Shown here: positions 1 through 5,228 of the stretch, piece after piece | Layout of the letters: every line of letters begins with the position of its first letter | Numbering within the stretch: position 1 is the stretch's first letter | Assembly (NCBI GenBank): GCA_009921785.1 | Contig: RFXE01000135.1 | Location: 1 to 5,228 of the forward strand | Origin: Alphaproteobacteria bacterium | GTDB lineage: Bacteria > Pseudomonadota > Alphaproteobacteria > Rhizobiales > Beijerinckiaceae | Direction of reading: 5' to 3' | DNA: 5,228 bases | Notes under the pieces: generated by a model | Databases searched by the model: none | What the model saw: the letters and a program-made list of their open reading frames with translations, nothing else | Told to the model about the DNA's origin: nothing | Program-made: the position numbers and the translations under genes

Positions 1-1220
1 GTTCTGGAGCGCTTCACGAAGCGAGCCGCACACGGTTGGAATCTTCTTCAATTCCTTTGGCGGCAAATCGTAAAGATCCTTGTCCATCGCTGCACCCGGA
101 TCGATCTTGTTCTGGATGCCATCGAGGCCAGCCATCAACATCGCAGCGAAGGCGAGATAGGGGTTCGCCATCGGATCAGGGAAGCGCACTTCAACACGCT
201 TCGCTTTTGGCGATGACGTGAACGGAATGCGGCATGATGCCGAACGGTTACGCGCGGAGTAAGCGAGCAACACGGGGGCTTCATAACCCGGAACGAGACG
301 CTTGTAGGAGTTCGTTGATGGGTTGGTGAACGCGTTCAAAGCCTTCGCATGCTTGATGATACCGCCAATATACCAGAGGCATTCTTGGCTGAGATCAGCA
401 TATTTGTTGCCTGCGAAAAGCGGCTTGCCGCCCTTCCAGATCGACTGGTGAACATGCATACCCGAACCATTGTCGCCATACACAGGCTTCGGCATGAAGG
501 TTGCCGTTTTGCCATAGCTTTGCGCGACATTGTGGATCGCATATTTGTAGATCTGCATCTGGTCGCCCATCGTCACGAGCGTGTCGAACTTCATGCCGAG
601 CTCATGCTGGGCTGAGGCGACTTCGTGGTGATGCTTTTCAACCTTGACGCCCATTGAGGCCATGGCAGCAAGCATTTCGCCGCGCATGTCCTGTGCGGAA
701 TCTTGCGGCGGAACGGGGAAGTAACCGCCCTTGATCTGAATGCGGTGACCGAGATTGCCGCCTTCGTAATCGGTGTCGCCATTTGTCGGCAATTCCGAAT
801 GATCAAGCTTGAAGCCCGTGTTGTAAGGGTCCGACATGAAACGCACATCGTCGAAGATGAAGAATTCAGCTTCAGGACCAACGAACACAGTGTCGCCGAT
901 ACCTGTCGATTTCAAATAGGCTTCGGCCTTTTTCGCAATGCCGCGCGGATCGCGGTTGTAAGGCTGGCCCGTGCCGGGATCGAGAATGTCGCACACGATC
1001 GACATGGTCGGTGCAGCAAAGAAGGGATCAATCTGCGCCGTTGATGGATCAGGCATCAACGTCATGTCTGATTCATTGATCGCTTTCCAACCGGCAATCG
1101 ATGAGCCGTCGAACATTGTGCCTTCGGCAAAAATATCTTCCGCGGATCGGTGAACCGGAAATCGACATATTTGATGTCCTTGTCTTTGATTTCCTTCAGG
1201 ACATCTTTTGCGGTCTTCAT
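1..1220 (-). pseudogene. glnA: Type I glutamine synthetase, frameshifted near the 5' end, 3' end outside window
   Basis: Glutamine synthetase makes glutamine from glutamate, ammonia and ATP as a cytoplasmic dodecamer. The gene starts at the ATG at 1220 with MKTAKDVLKEIKDKD and reads up to RFTDPR (codon ending 1140). From there the frame runs into a TGA at 1064-1062, giving only 52 residues. The rest of the enzyme continues in another frame from EDIFAEGTMFDGSS (1142 downward) without a stop to the window edge. Compared with E. coli and rhizobial GlnA, about 14 residues (GK..QHVT.. region of the N-terminal beta-grasp) are absent, so roughly 43 nt are missing. Everything downstream is conserved: GPEAEFF metal ligands (859-879), KHHHEVA (616-636), NGSGMHVHQS (445-471), RLVPGYEAP (274-300), EVRFPDP, and the adenylylation-site Tyr in DLYDLPP (codon 70-72). 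About 50 C-terminal residues lie off the window. A Shine-Dalgarno GAGGA lies at 1229-1233. Identity is certain; whether the break is real or an assembly artefact is open. Confidence 0.93.
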
Positions 1221-1238
1221 CTTCGTCGTCCTCTTTTT

Positions 1239-1260
1239 AAAAAAGTGAACTTGCGTTCAC
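1239..1260 (-). terminator. Hairpin plus T6 between glnB and glnA, possible weak terminator or attenuator
   Basis: Read on the minus strand, GTGAAC and GTTCAC form a perfect 6-bp stem (1260-1255 with 1250-1245) closed by a GCAA tetraloop of the GNRA type. Six T residues follow directly (1244-1239). This is the layout of an intrinsic terminator, but the stem is short and has only three G-C pairs, so termination would be partial. It ends only six bases before the glnA Shine-Dalgarno. It could lower glnA relative to glnB, or serve as an RNA processing or stability element. The structure is seen in the sequence; the function is inferred. Confidence 0.45.
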
Positions 1261-1274
1261 GATCACTGTCGCCG

Positions 1275-1288
1275 ACCGGTCAACCGGT
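1275..1288 (-). repeat. Small inverted repeat just after the glnB stop codon
   Basis: ACCGG and CCGGT arms (1275-1279 and 1284-1288) flank a 4-base loop, six bases beyond the glnB stop codon. It can form a 5-bp G-C rich hairpin in the glnB-glnA transcript. No T run follows, so it is not a terminator by itself. Together with the neighbouring GCAA hairpin it fills most of the glnB-glnA spacer. It may protect the 3' end of a glnB-only transcript, which is inference. Confidence 0.35.
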
Positions 1289-1294
1289 GCGGAG

Positions 1295-1633
1295 TTAAAT
1301 GGCATCGAGTCCGGTTTCACCGGTACGGATACGGATAGCTTCTTCAACGGGTGATACAAAAATCTTGCCATCGCCGATGCGACCTGTTTGGGCCGCGTTG
1401 CGAATGGCGTTCACTGCACGCTCGACGAGATCGTCCGGCAGCACGATTTCGATTTTCACTTTGGGGAGAAAATCGACCACATATTCGGCGCCCCGATAGA
1501 GCTCCGTATGGCCCTTCTGTCGACCGAAACCCTTGGCTTCAGTAACAGTTATGCCTTGCAGGCCGACGTCTTGGAGGGCTTCCTTCACATCGTCGAGCTT
1601 GAAGGGCTTTATGATCGCCTCGATCTTTTTCAT
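1295..1633 (-). CDS. glnB: Nitrogen regulatory protein PII
   Basis: GlnB is a trimeric signal protein. It binds ATP/ADP and 2-oxoglutarate, is uridylylated by GlnD when nitrogen is scarce, and controls GlnE (adenylylation of glutamine synthetase) and the NtrB/NtrC system. The product is 112 residues, exactly the usual length, starting MKKIEAIIKPFKLDDVK. An in-frame ATG three codons upstream (1642) would add MLQ, but the family begins at MKK, so I chose 1633. The T-loop carries the uridylylation Tyr51 in YRGAEY (residues 46-51). The B-loop TGRIGDGKI spans residues 83-91, and the C-terminal Arg101 and Arg103 expected to contact the nucleotide are present. The divergence from GlnK paralogues and the position directly before glnA favour glnB over glnK. 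The Shine-Dalgarno is weak (GGAT about 8 bases upstream). It is probably co-transcribed with glnA, 74 nt downstream. Confidence 0.96.
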   Translation of the reverse strand: MKKIEAIIKPFKLDDVKEALQDVGLQGITVTEAKGFGRQKGHTELYRGAEYVVDFLPKVKIEIVLPDDLVERAVNAIRNAAQTGRIGDGKIFVSPVEEAIRIRTGETGLDAI

Positions 1634-1720
1634 CTGAAGCATCCGGGTCCGTTGAGGACTTCGAGGCCGTTTATCGACCCGAAATCCGCACGCGGTTTAG
1701 CATTCTCACTCAGGGGACGC

Positions 1721-1750
1721 CATTAAGAATTGCGTGACTATGATGTCGAA
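1721..1750 (-). promoter_or_regulatory. Tentative sigma-70-type promoter for glnB
   Basis: On the minus strand TTCGAC (1750-1745) and TTAATG (1726-1721) are separated by 18 bases and could serve as -35 and -10 elements. Transcription would start near 1714, about 80 nt before the glnB ATG. Both hexamers are poor matches. I searched the whole glnB upstream region for a sigma-54 GG-N10-GC core and found none. The call is included because a promoter must lie in this region, not because the match is strong. Confidence 0.2.
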
Positions 1751-1762
1751 AATTGCATTATT

Positions 1763-1779
1763 TGCCTAAAATTTGTGCA
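1763..1779. promoter_or_regulatory. NtrC-like dyad 1 in the glnB-nnrD intergenic region
   Basis: This 17-bp site reads TGCCTAAAATTTGTGCA. Its outer TGC...GCA spacing (N11) equals that of the enteric NtrC consensus TGCACTAAAATGGTGCA, which it matches at 12 of 17 positions by eye. It lies 130 bp upstream of the glnB start and about 95 bp upstream of the nnrD start. glnB promoters of alphaproteobacteria are commonly controlled by NtrC, so the place fits. Binding is inferred. Confidence 0.4.
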
Positions 1780-1781
1780 AA

Positions 1782-1798
1782 TGCATTCACAATATGCA
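1782..1798. promoter_or_regulatory. NtrC-like dyad 2, tandem to dyad 1
   Basis: TGCATTCACAATATGCA is a second 17-bp element with TGCA at both ends and the same TGC-N11-GCA frame. It starts 19 bp after dyad 1. The inner positions fit the NtrC consensus less well than those of dyad 1. Paired sites are usual for NtrC-activated promoters because the protein acts as an oligomer. The pairing is the main reason for the call. Confidence 0.33.
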
Positions 1799-1871
1799 AC
1801 CGCTTTTCTGAAATTGCAGGCAACATTGAGAGGCGGCTTTTTTGCAGCCCGAAAGGGGCGAAGTTGGTGGA

Positions 1872-3359
1872 ATGAACGAGATTCTCACGGTTGAAGAGAT
1901 GGCGCGGGCCGATCAGGCCACGATTGCCGCCGGAACTCCGGGAATTGTCCTCATGGAGCGCGCGGGGCGGGCGGTCGCTGATTGTGCTCAGGAGATGGTT
2001 CAGCCGGGGGCGTCGATCCTCGTGCTATGTGGGCCGGGTAATAATGGCGGTGATGGGTTCGTTGCCGCGCGGTGTCTGGCCGGGCGGGGCTATGTTGTGT
2101 CGCTCGCGCTTCTAGGGGCGCGCGAAGCGCTGACCGGCGATGCGGCTTTGGCTGCCGAGGGATGGGCGGGGCCTGTTCTTCCTCTCGCCGATACGGCGCT
2201 TGAGGGCGTGTCCTTGGTCATCGACGCACTCTTCGGCGCCGGTCTCAACCGTCCGATTGAGGGCATCGCGCGCGAAGTGCTCGAGAAGATCAGCGCGGCC
2301 AGCATTCCCGTCTTGGCGGTCGATGTGCCTTCGGGCGTTCAAGGCAATACGGGGCAGGTGCTGGGTTTTGCGCTTGAAGCATCTAGAACGGTGACCTTCG
2401 CCCGTTTGAAACCGGCGCATGGGCTTTATCCGGGGCGGCGGCTTTGCGGCAAAGTTTCGGTCGCGGATATCGGCATTTCCGATGCAATGATCACATCCCT
2501 CTCTCCGAAGCTTCTTGTGAATGGTCCGGATCTCTGGCCGGGCATTCCGGCGCGTCCGGAAGAAGAGGGGCACAAATTTCGGCGGGGCCATTTGCTCGTC
2601 GTGTCTGGCGGTGTCGAAAGCACCGGCGCAGCGCGGCTTGCAGCGCAAGCGGGAGCCCGAACGGGCGCCGGTCTTGTAACGGTCGCTTCGCCATCTGACG
2701 CGCTGACCGTCAATGCAGCCGCGCTGACGGATATCATGGTTCGGCAATCAAATGGTGTTGCGGGCTTAGAGGCGCTCCTCGCCGATCCTCGCCGCAATGC
2801 TGTGGTGTTGGGGCCGGGGGGCGGTATTGGCCTAACCACCCGGGACCAAGTTAAACTTATTCTCGAAAGCAGCCGGGCTTCGGTATTCGATGCAGATGCG
2901 TTGACGAGTTTTGAAGGCGATGCGGTAGCGATGGCTGCCTATGTCCGACGGTCAGGCGCGAGTCAGGCCGTGATTACGCCTCATGATGGCGAATTTTCTC
3001 GTCTTTTCAATAAACAATCTGAGATTATTGAAGCAAAAGATCGACTAACCCGCGCCCGGAAAGCGGCTGCATTCTTAGGTCTTGTCGTTGTTTTGAAGGG
3101 GCCGGACTCGGTGATCGCTGCGCCTGATGGTCGGGCTGCCTTATCCATGAACGGCACGCCATGGCTTGCGACGGCAGGGTCGGGCGATGTGCTTGCCGGA
3201 GCGATTGGCGGTTTGCTCGCGCAGGGCCATCAGGCTTTTGAGGCGGCGGCGGCTGGTGTTTGGCTTCATGCCGAAGCCGGACGATCCATAGGGCCGGGGC
3301 TCATGGCCCATGACCTGCCGCTGGCTCTTCGTTCGGTGATTGCAGGTCTTTTAGACTAA
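1872..3359 (+). CDS. nnrD: Bifunctional NAD(P)H-hydrate epimerase / ADP-dependent (S)-NAD(P)H-hydrate dehydratase
   Basis: This enzyme repairs damaged NADH and NADPH. The N-terminal YjeF_N domain interconverts the R and S hydrates; the C-terminal ribokinase-like domain dehydrates the S form using ADP. With the ATG at 1872 the protein has 495 residues, close to the usual 490-515. The epimerase domain (about 1-215) shows GPGNNGGDG (54-62), DALFGAGLNRP (118-128) and DVPSGVQGNTG (151-161). The dehydratase domain (about 225-495) shows the RRGHLLVVSGG strand (237-247), GPGGG (314-318), FDADALT (339-345), TPHDGE (369-374), KGPDSV (409-414) and NGTPWLATAGSGDVLAG (427-443). All key motifs are present. 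A TTG start at 1842 with a better-placed AGAGGCGG would add ten residues (MQPERGEVGG). I prefer MNEILTVEEMARAD because homologues begin near it. The gene is divergent from glnB and has no obvious functional link to it. Confidence 0.95.
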   Translation: MNEILTVEEMARADQATIAAGTPGIVLMERAGRAVADCAQEMVQPGASILVLCGPGNNGGDGFVAARCLAGRGYVVSLALLGAREALTGDAALAAEGWAGPVLPLADTALEGVSLVIDALFGAGLNRPIEGIAREVLEKISAASIPVLAVDVPSGVQGNTGQVLGFALEASRTVTFARLKPAHGLYPGRRLCGKVSVADIGISDAMITSLSPKLLVNGPDLWPGIPARPEEEGHKFRRGHLLVVSGGVESTGAARLAAQAGARTGAGLVTVASPSDALTVNAAALTDIMVRQSNGVAGLEALLADPRRNAVVLGPGGGIGLTTRDQVKLILESSRASVFDADALTSFEGDAVAMAAYVRRSGASQAVITPHDGEFSRLFNKQSEIIEAKDRLTRARKAAAFLGLVVVLKGPDSVIAAPDGRAALSMNGTPWLATAGSGDVLAGAIGGLLAQGHQAFEAAAAGVWLHAEAGRSIGPGLMAHDLPLALRSVIAGLLD

Positions 3360-3395
3360 AGCGCTTTTCCGTCCTTTTTGCGCTGGAGTCTTTTT
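3360..3395 (+). terminator. Possible weak terminator after nnrD
   Basis: AGCGC (3360-3364) and GCGCT (3380-3384) can pair across a 15-base T-rich loop. A run of five T (3391-3395) follows six bases later. The stem is short, the loop long and the T run displaced, so this is only a weak candidate for the end of the nnrD transcript. The first arm is also part of the 10-bp palindrome AAAGCGCTTT that overlaps the stop codon. Confidence 0.2.
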
Positions 3396-3411
3396 CCGAC
3401 CATGCTATAGA
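3383..3411 (+). promoter_or_regulatory. Extended -10 promoter for tRNA-Leu, possibly also tig
   Basis: TGCTATAGA (3403-3411) combines a TGN extension with a good -10 hexamer TATAGA (3406-3411). The region 17 bases upstream (CTGGAG, 3383-3388) is a poor -35. The CATGCTATAG wording is typical of promoters in front of alphaproteobacterial stable RNA genes, as I recall it. Transcription would begin near 3418 and give a leader of about 58 nt before the tRNA. A TTGACG at 3430-3435 looks like a -35 but has no fitting -10. Confidence 0.5.
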
Positions 3412-3449
3412 GCCGCGTCCCGACGGGTCTTGACGGATGTGCGCGGCTC
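3410..3449 (+). repeat. 8-bp perfect inverted repeat in front of tRNA-Leu
   Basis: GAGCCGCG (3410-3417) is exactly complementary to CGCGGCTC (3442-3449) across 24 bases, and the loop itself holds CCCG-A-CGGG. The left arm overlaps the end of the proposed -10 element, so with a start near 3418 it would not be transcribed and the repeat would act, if at all, at the DNA level. With an earlier start it could fold in the precursor leader. No known binding motif is recognised. Confidence 0.4.
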
Positions 3450-3475
3450 GCGCCAGCACGGTCTCGAGAGGATAA

Positions 3476-3560
3476 GCGGGCGTGGCGGAACTGGTAGACG
3501 CGCTGGGTTTAGGTTCCAGTGACGCAAGTTGTGGGGGTTCGAGTCCCTCCGCCCGCACCA
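3476..3560 (+). tRNA. tRNA-Leu (anticodon UAG)
   Basis: The 85-nt gene includes an encoded CCA (3558-3560). The acceptor stem GCGGGCG (3476-3482) pairs with CGCCCGC (3550-3556). The anticodon stem CTGGG (3503-3507) pairs with TCCAG (3515-3519), with one G-U pair, around the loop TTTAGGT. This places TAG at 3510-3512, reading CUA and other CUN leucine codons. A long variable arm of the class II type (TGACGCAAGTTGTG region) and the T arm GGGGG-TTCGAGT-CCCTC complete the structure. It resembles E. coli tRNA-Leu(UAG) closely in the D arm (GGTAGACGC). It lies 56 nt before tig and may share a transcript with it. Confidence 0.97.
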
Positions 3561-3573
3561 ATTCCAAAGTTCT

Positions 3574-3591
3574 CCGCGCAATGTCGCGCGG
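3574..3591 (+). repeat. G-C hairpin between tRNA-Leu and tig
   Basis: CCGCGC (3574-3579) and GCGCGG (3586-3591) form a perfect six-pair all-GC stem with the loop AATGTC. It starts 13 bases after the tRNA CCA and ends 25 bases before the tig ATG. No T run follows, so it is not a standard terminator. It could mark tRNA 3' processing or stabilise the tig mRNA 5' end after the tRNA is cut out. The stem is seen; the role is inferred. Confidence 0.5.
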
Positions 3592-3616
3592 TATCGATTG
3601 AAGGCAAAAAAAGATC

Positions 3617-5017
3617 ATGCAGGTAACGAACACGCTCACGGAAGGCTTGAAGCGCGAATTTAACGTCGTGCTACCAGCGGAAGATCTGGCCTCAAGGCTG
3701 ACGACCGAGTTGGTCACGATGAAGGACAAGGTCCGCATCAATGGATTCCGTCCGGGCAAAGTGCCGGTTGAGCATCTCCGCCGTGTTTATGGTCGGCAGG
3801 TCATGGCTGATGTGGTGCAGAACCTCGTCAATGAATCGACCCGCAAGATCATCGAAGACAATTCGATCAAGCTCGCACTCGAGCCTAAAATCGTTTTCCC
3901 AGAAGATCAGGAAACGGTTGAAGCGGCGATCAGCGGCAAGGGTGGCCTCGAATATAAAGTTCAGATGGAAATCCTCCCGAAAATCGAGATCAAGGATTAC
4001 GCCGGCATCGCCGTCACACGTGAAGTTGCTTCTGTTGCTGACAAAGAAGTCGATGAATCGGTTCAGCGTATGGCTGATCAATCGCGTCCCTTCGTTGATC
4101 GCGCGGAAAGTGAAAAGTCGAAATCAGGTGATCGTGTAACGATCGATTTCGTCGGTATGATCGATGGTGTGCCGTTCGAAGGCGGCACGGGCAATGACAT
4201 TCCTGTTGTGATCGGTTCGGGCCAATTCATCCCCGGTTTTGAAGAGCAATTGATCAATGTGGGTCATGGCGACACGGTGATCGTGAGCGCGACATTTCCC
4301 GCAGAATATTCGGCGGCGCATCTCGCCGGAAAAGCGGCGACATTCAATACCGTAATCAAGAAAATTGAAGCACCAGGCGAAGCCAAGATCGATGATGACT
4401 TCGCCAAGACCTTCGGCTTCGAAGCGCTCGATAAACTGAAAGACGCTGTTCGCTCAAATATCGCTCGCGAATATGAAGCGGTCGCGCGTAGCAAGACCAA
4501 GCGTGCGCTTCTCGATGCTCTCGATGGTCAGTATGAATTTGAATTGCCGCCCGCGCTTGTTGAGCAGGAATTCAACGGCATCTGGAACCAAGTAATGGGC
4601 GAGATGCAGCAGTCGGGCAAGACATTCGCTGATGAAGATACGACCGAAGAAGCGGCACGTGAGGAATATCTCGGCATCGCCAAGCGTCGTGTCCGTCTGG
4701 GCCTCGTGCTCGGTGAAATCGGCGAAACGGCCAAGGTTGACGTCACCGACGAAGAAATTTCGCGTGGTGTGATGGACCGGGCGCGTCAGTTCCCCGGCCA
4801 GGAAAAGATGGTTTGGGATTTCTATCGTCAAAACCCTCAGGCATTGGCTGAAATCCGTGCGCCGCTCTTTGAAGACAAAGTCGTCGATCATATCCTCGCA
4901 GGCGTTAAGGTGACCGAAAAGACGGTGACCCGCGAAGAGCTGATGAAGCAAGACGATGAGGACGCGCCGGCCAAGGGCAAAGCGTCGAAGAGCAAGGCTA
5001 AAGCGAAAAAAGACTAA
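3617..5017 (+). CDS. tig: Trigger factor, ribosome-associated chaperone and peptidyl-prolyl isomerase
   Basis: Trigger factor docks at the ribosome exit tunnel and shields nascent chains. The product has 466 residues, longer than the 432 of E. coli but normal for alphaproteobacteria. The N-terminal ribosome-binding domain (about 1-115) contains the signature GFRPGKVP at 43-50, the same numbering as in E. coli. The FKBP-type isomerase domain (about 168-252) includes GDRVTIDFVG and GSGQFIPGFE (200-209). The helical C-terminal, SurA-like chaperone domain spans about 258-440. A charged tail from about 444 is rich in Asp, then Lys, Ala and Ser (KGKASKSKAKAKKD), and is probably disordered. The start follows from homologues, which begin MQVT. 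The Shine-Dalgarno is poor: AAGG lies 12 bases upstream, followed by a run of seven A. The gene follows tRNA-Leu and precedes clpP, a common order in this class, and ends at a strong terminator. Confidence 0.97.
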   Translation: MQVTNTLTEGLKREFNVVLPAEDLASRLTTELVTMKDKVRINGFRPGKVPVEHLRRVYGRQVMADVVQNLVNESTRKIIEDNSIKLALEPKIVFPEDQETVEAAISGKGGLEYKVQMEILPKIEIKDYAGIAVTREVASVADKEVDESVQRMADQSRPFVDRAESEKSKSGDRVTIDFVGMIDGVPFEGGTGNDIPVVIGSGQFIPGFEEQLINVGHGDTVIVSATFPAEYSAAHLAGKAATFNTVIKKIEAPGEAKIDDDFAKTFGFEALDKLKDAVRSNIAREYEAVARSKTKRALLDALDGQYEFELPPALVEQEFNGIWNQVMGEMQQSGKTFADEDTTEEAAREEYLGIAKRRVRLGLVLGEIGETAKVDVTDEEISRGVMDRARQFPGQEKMVWDFYRQNPQALAEIRAPLFEDKVVDHILAGVKVTEKTVTREELMKQDDEDAPAKGKASKSKAKAKKD

Positions 5018-5045
5018 GGTTTTTCAAAGCTTTAACGAATTAATT

Positions 5046-5073
5046 GAGCGGGCGCCCGGCGTCCGCTCTTTTT
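5046..5073 (+). terminator. Intrinsic terminator of tig
   Basis: GAGCGG (5046-5051) pairs with CCGCTC (5063-5068). The inner GCGC and GCGT extend the stem to ten pairs with one G-U, around a three-base loop. Five T residues follow at once (5069-5073). It lies 28 bases after the tig stop and should separate tig from clpP, which implies a separate clpP promoter. I found no convincing promoter hexamers between 5074 and 5150. Confidence 0.92.
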
Positions 5074-5161
5074 ATTTCGGCCGAAGTCTTTATATCTTGT
5101 TCGGTCCGATCCGATTCACGGGTCGTATTGTCCCTGTCCCCCTGATGTTCCGAAGGCCCCC

Positions 5162-5228
5162 ATGCGCGATCCGATTGAGACCTATAACCAGCTCGTCCCT
5201 ATGGTGGTCGAGCAGTCGAACCGTGGTG
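5162..5228 (+). CDS. clpP: ATP-dependent Clp protease proteolytic subunit, first 22 codons only
   Basis: ClpP is the serine protease that forms a double heptameric ring and degrades substrates unfolded by ClpX or ClpA. Only the N-terminus is in the window: MRDPIETYNQLVPMVVEQSN, then RG. This matches the start of alphaproteobacterial ClpP (typically MRDP.ETY..LVPMVVEQTNRG). The catalytic Ser, His and Asp lie beyond the edge. A good Shine-Dalgarno GAAGG (5152-5156) lies five bases before the ATG. The position after tig supports the call, because tig-clpP-clpX is a widespread bacterial order. The start is well supported; nothing can be said about intactness. Confidence 0.92.
   Translation, partial: MRDPIETYNQLVPMVVEQSNRG

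Noticed and set aside
591..1044. Open frames on both strands within glnA
   Set aside because: The correct glnA frame is open and conserved through this whole stretch, so these are other-frame shadows.
1388..1726. Open frame of 112 codons on the plus strand opposite glnB
   Set aside because: It is the complement of the well-conserved glnB gene and has no family resemblance of its own.
2112..2747. Long open frame of 211 codons on the minus strand
   Set aside because: It lies wholly inside nnrD, whose every motif is intact. The translation is Arg-rich without recognisable domains, as expected for an antisense shadow in G-C rich DNA.
3430..3458. TTGACG as a -35 element for tRNA-Leu
   Set aside because: Seventeen bases downstream there is only CCAGCA, which is no -10. 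The extended -10 at 3403-3411 is the better candidate.
3301..3759. Open frame of 152 codons on the minus strand across the tRNA
   Set aside because: It runs antisense through the end of nnrD, the whole tRNA-Leu and the start of tig. Its composition is low in recognisable protein features.
1..5228. A previously undescribed system
   Set aside because: All coding space is explained by glnA, glnB, nnrD, tRNA-Leu, tig and clpP. No orphan gene, repeat array, mobile element or unusual cluster remains.

Overview
The window carries ordinary chromosomal housekeeping genes of an alphaproteobacterium, most likely of the order Hyphomicrobiales (Rhizobiales). Three things point there: the wording of the GlnA and GlnB proteins, the glnB-glnA order, and the tRNA-Leu / tig / clpP order. 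The genus cannot be fixed from the sequence alone. I see no mobile element, CRISPR array, phage gene or recognisable new system.

Left part, minus strand (1-1633): the nitrogen-assimilation pair glnB (PII signal protein) followed by glnA (type I glutamine synthetase). The glnA 3' end lies beyond the window. The glnA frame is broken near its 5' end. About 14 codons that the family always has are missing between residues 27 and 28, and the frame shifts at the same point. Every codon I read downstream (1-1142) is intact and well conserved. The defect is therefore either a recent mutation or an assembly error. A 75-nt glnB-glnA spacer holds a hairpin with a GCAA loop followed by T6, resembling a weak terminator or attenuator.

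Middle (1634-1871): an AT-rich divergent intergenic region between glnB and nnrD. It contains two tandem 17-bp TGC-N11-GCA dyads that look like NtrC sites. I found no sigma-54 -24/-12 element.

Right part, plus strand: nnrD (1872-3359), a bifunctional NAD(P)H-hydrate repair enzyme with an epimerase and an ADP-dependent dehydratase domain. It is followed by an extended -10 promoter, a complete tRNA-Leu(UAG) with encoded CCA (3476-3560), and tig (trigger factor, 3617-5017), which ends at a strong intrinsic terminator. The first 22 codons of clpP begin at 5162.

The genes form two functional groups. glnB/glnA sense and carry out ammonium assimilation. tig/clpP belong to protein folding and quality control. 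nnrD is a metabolite-repair gene between them.
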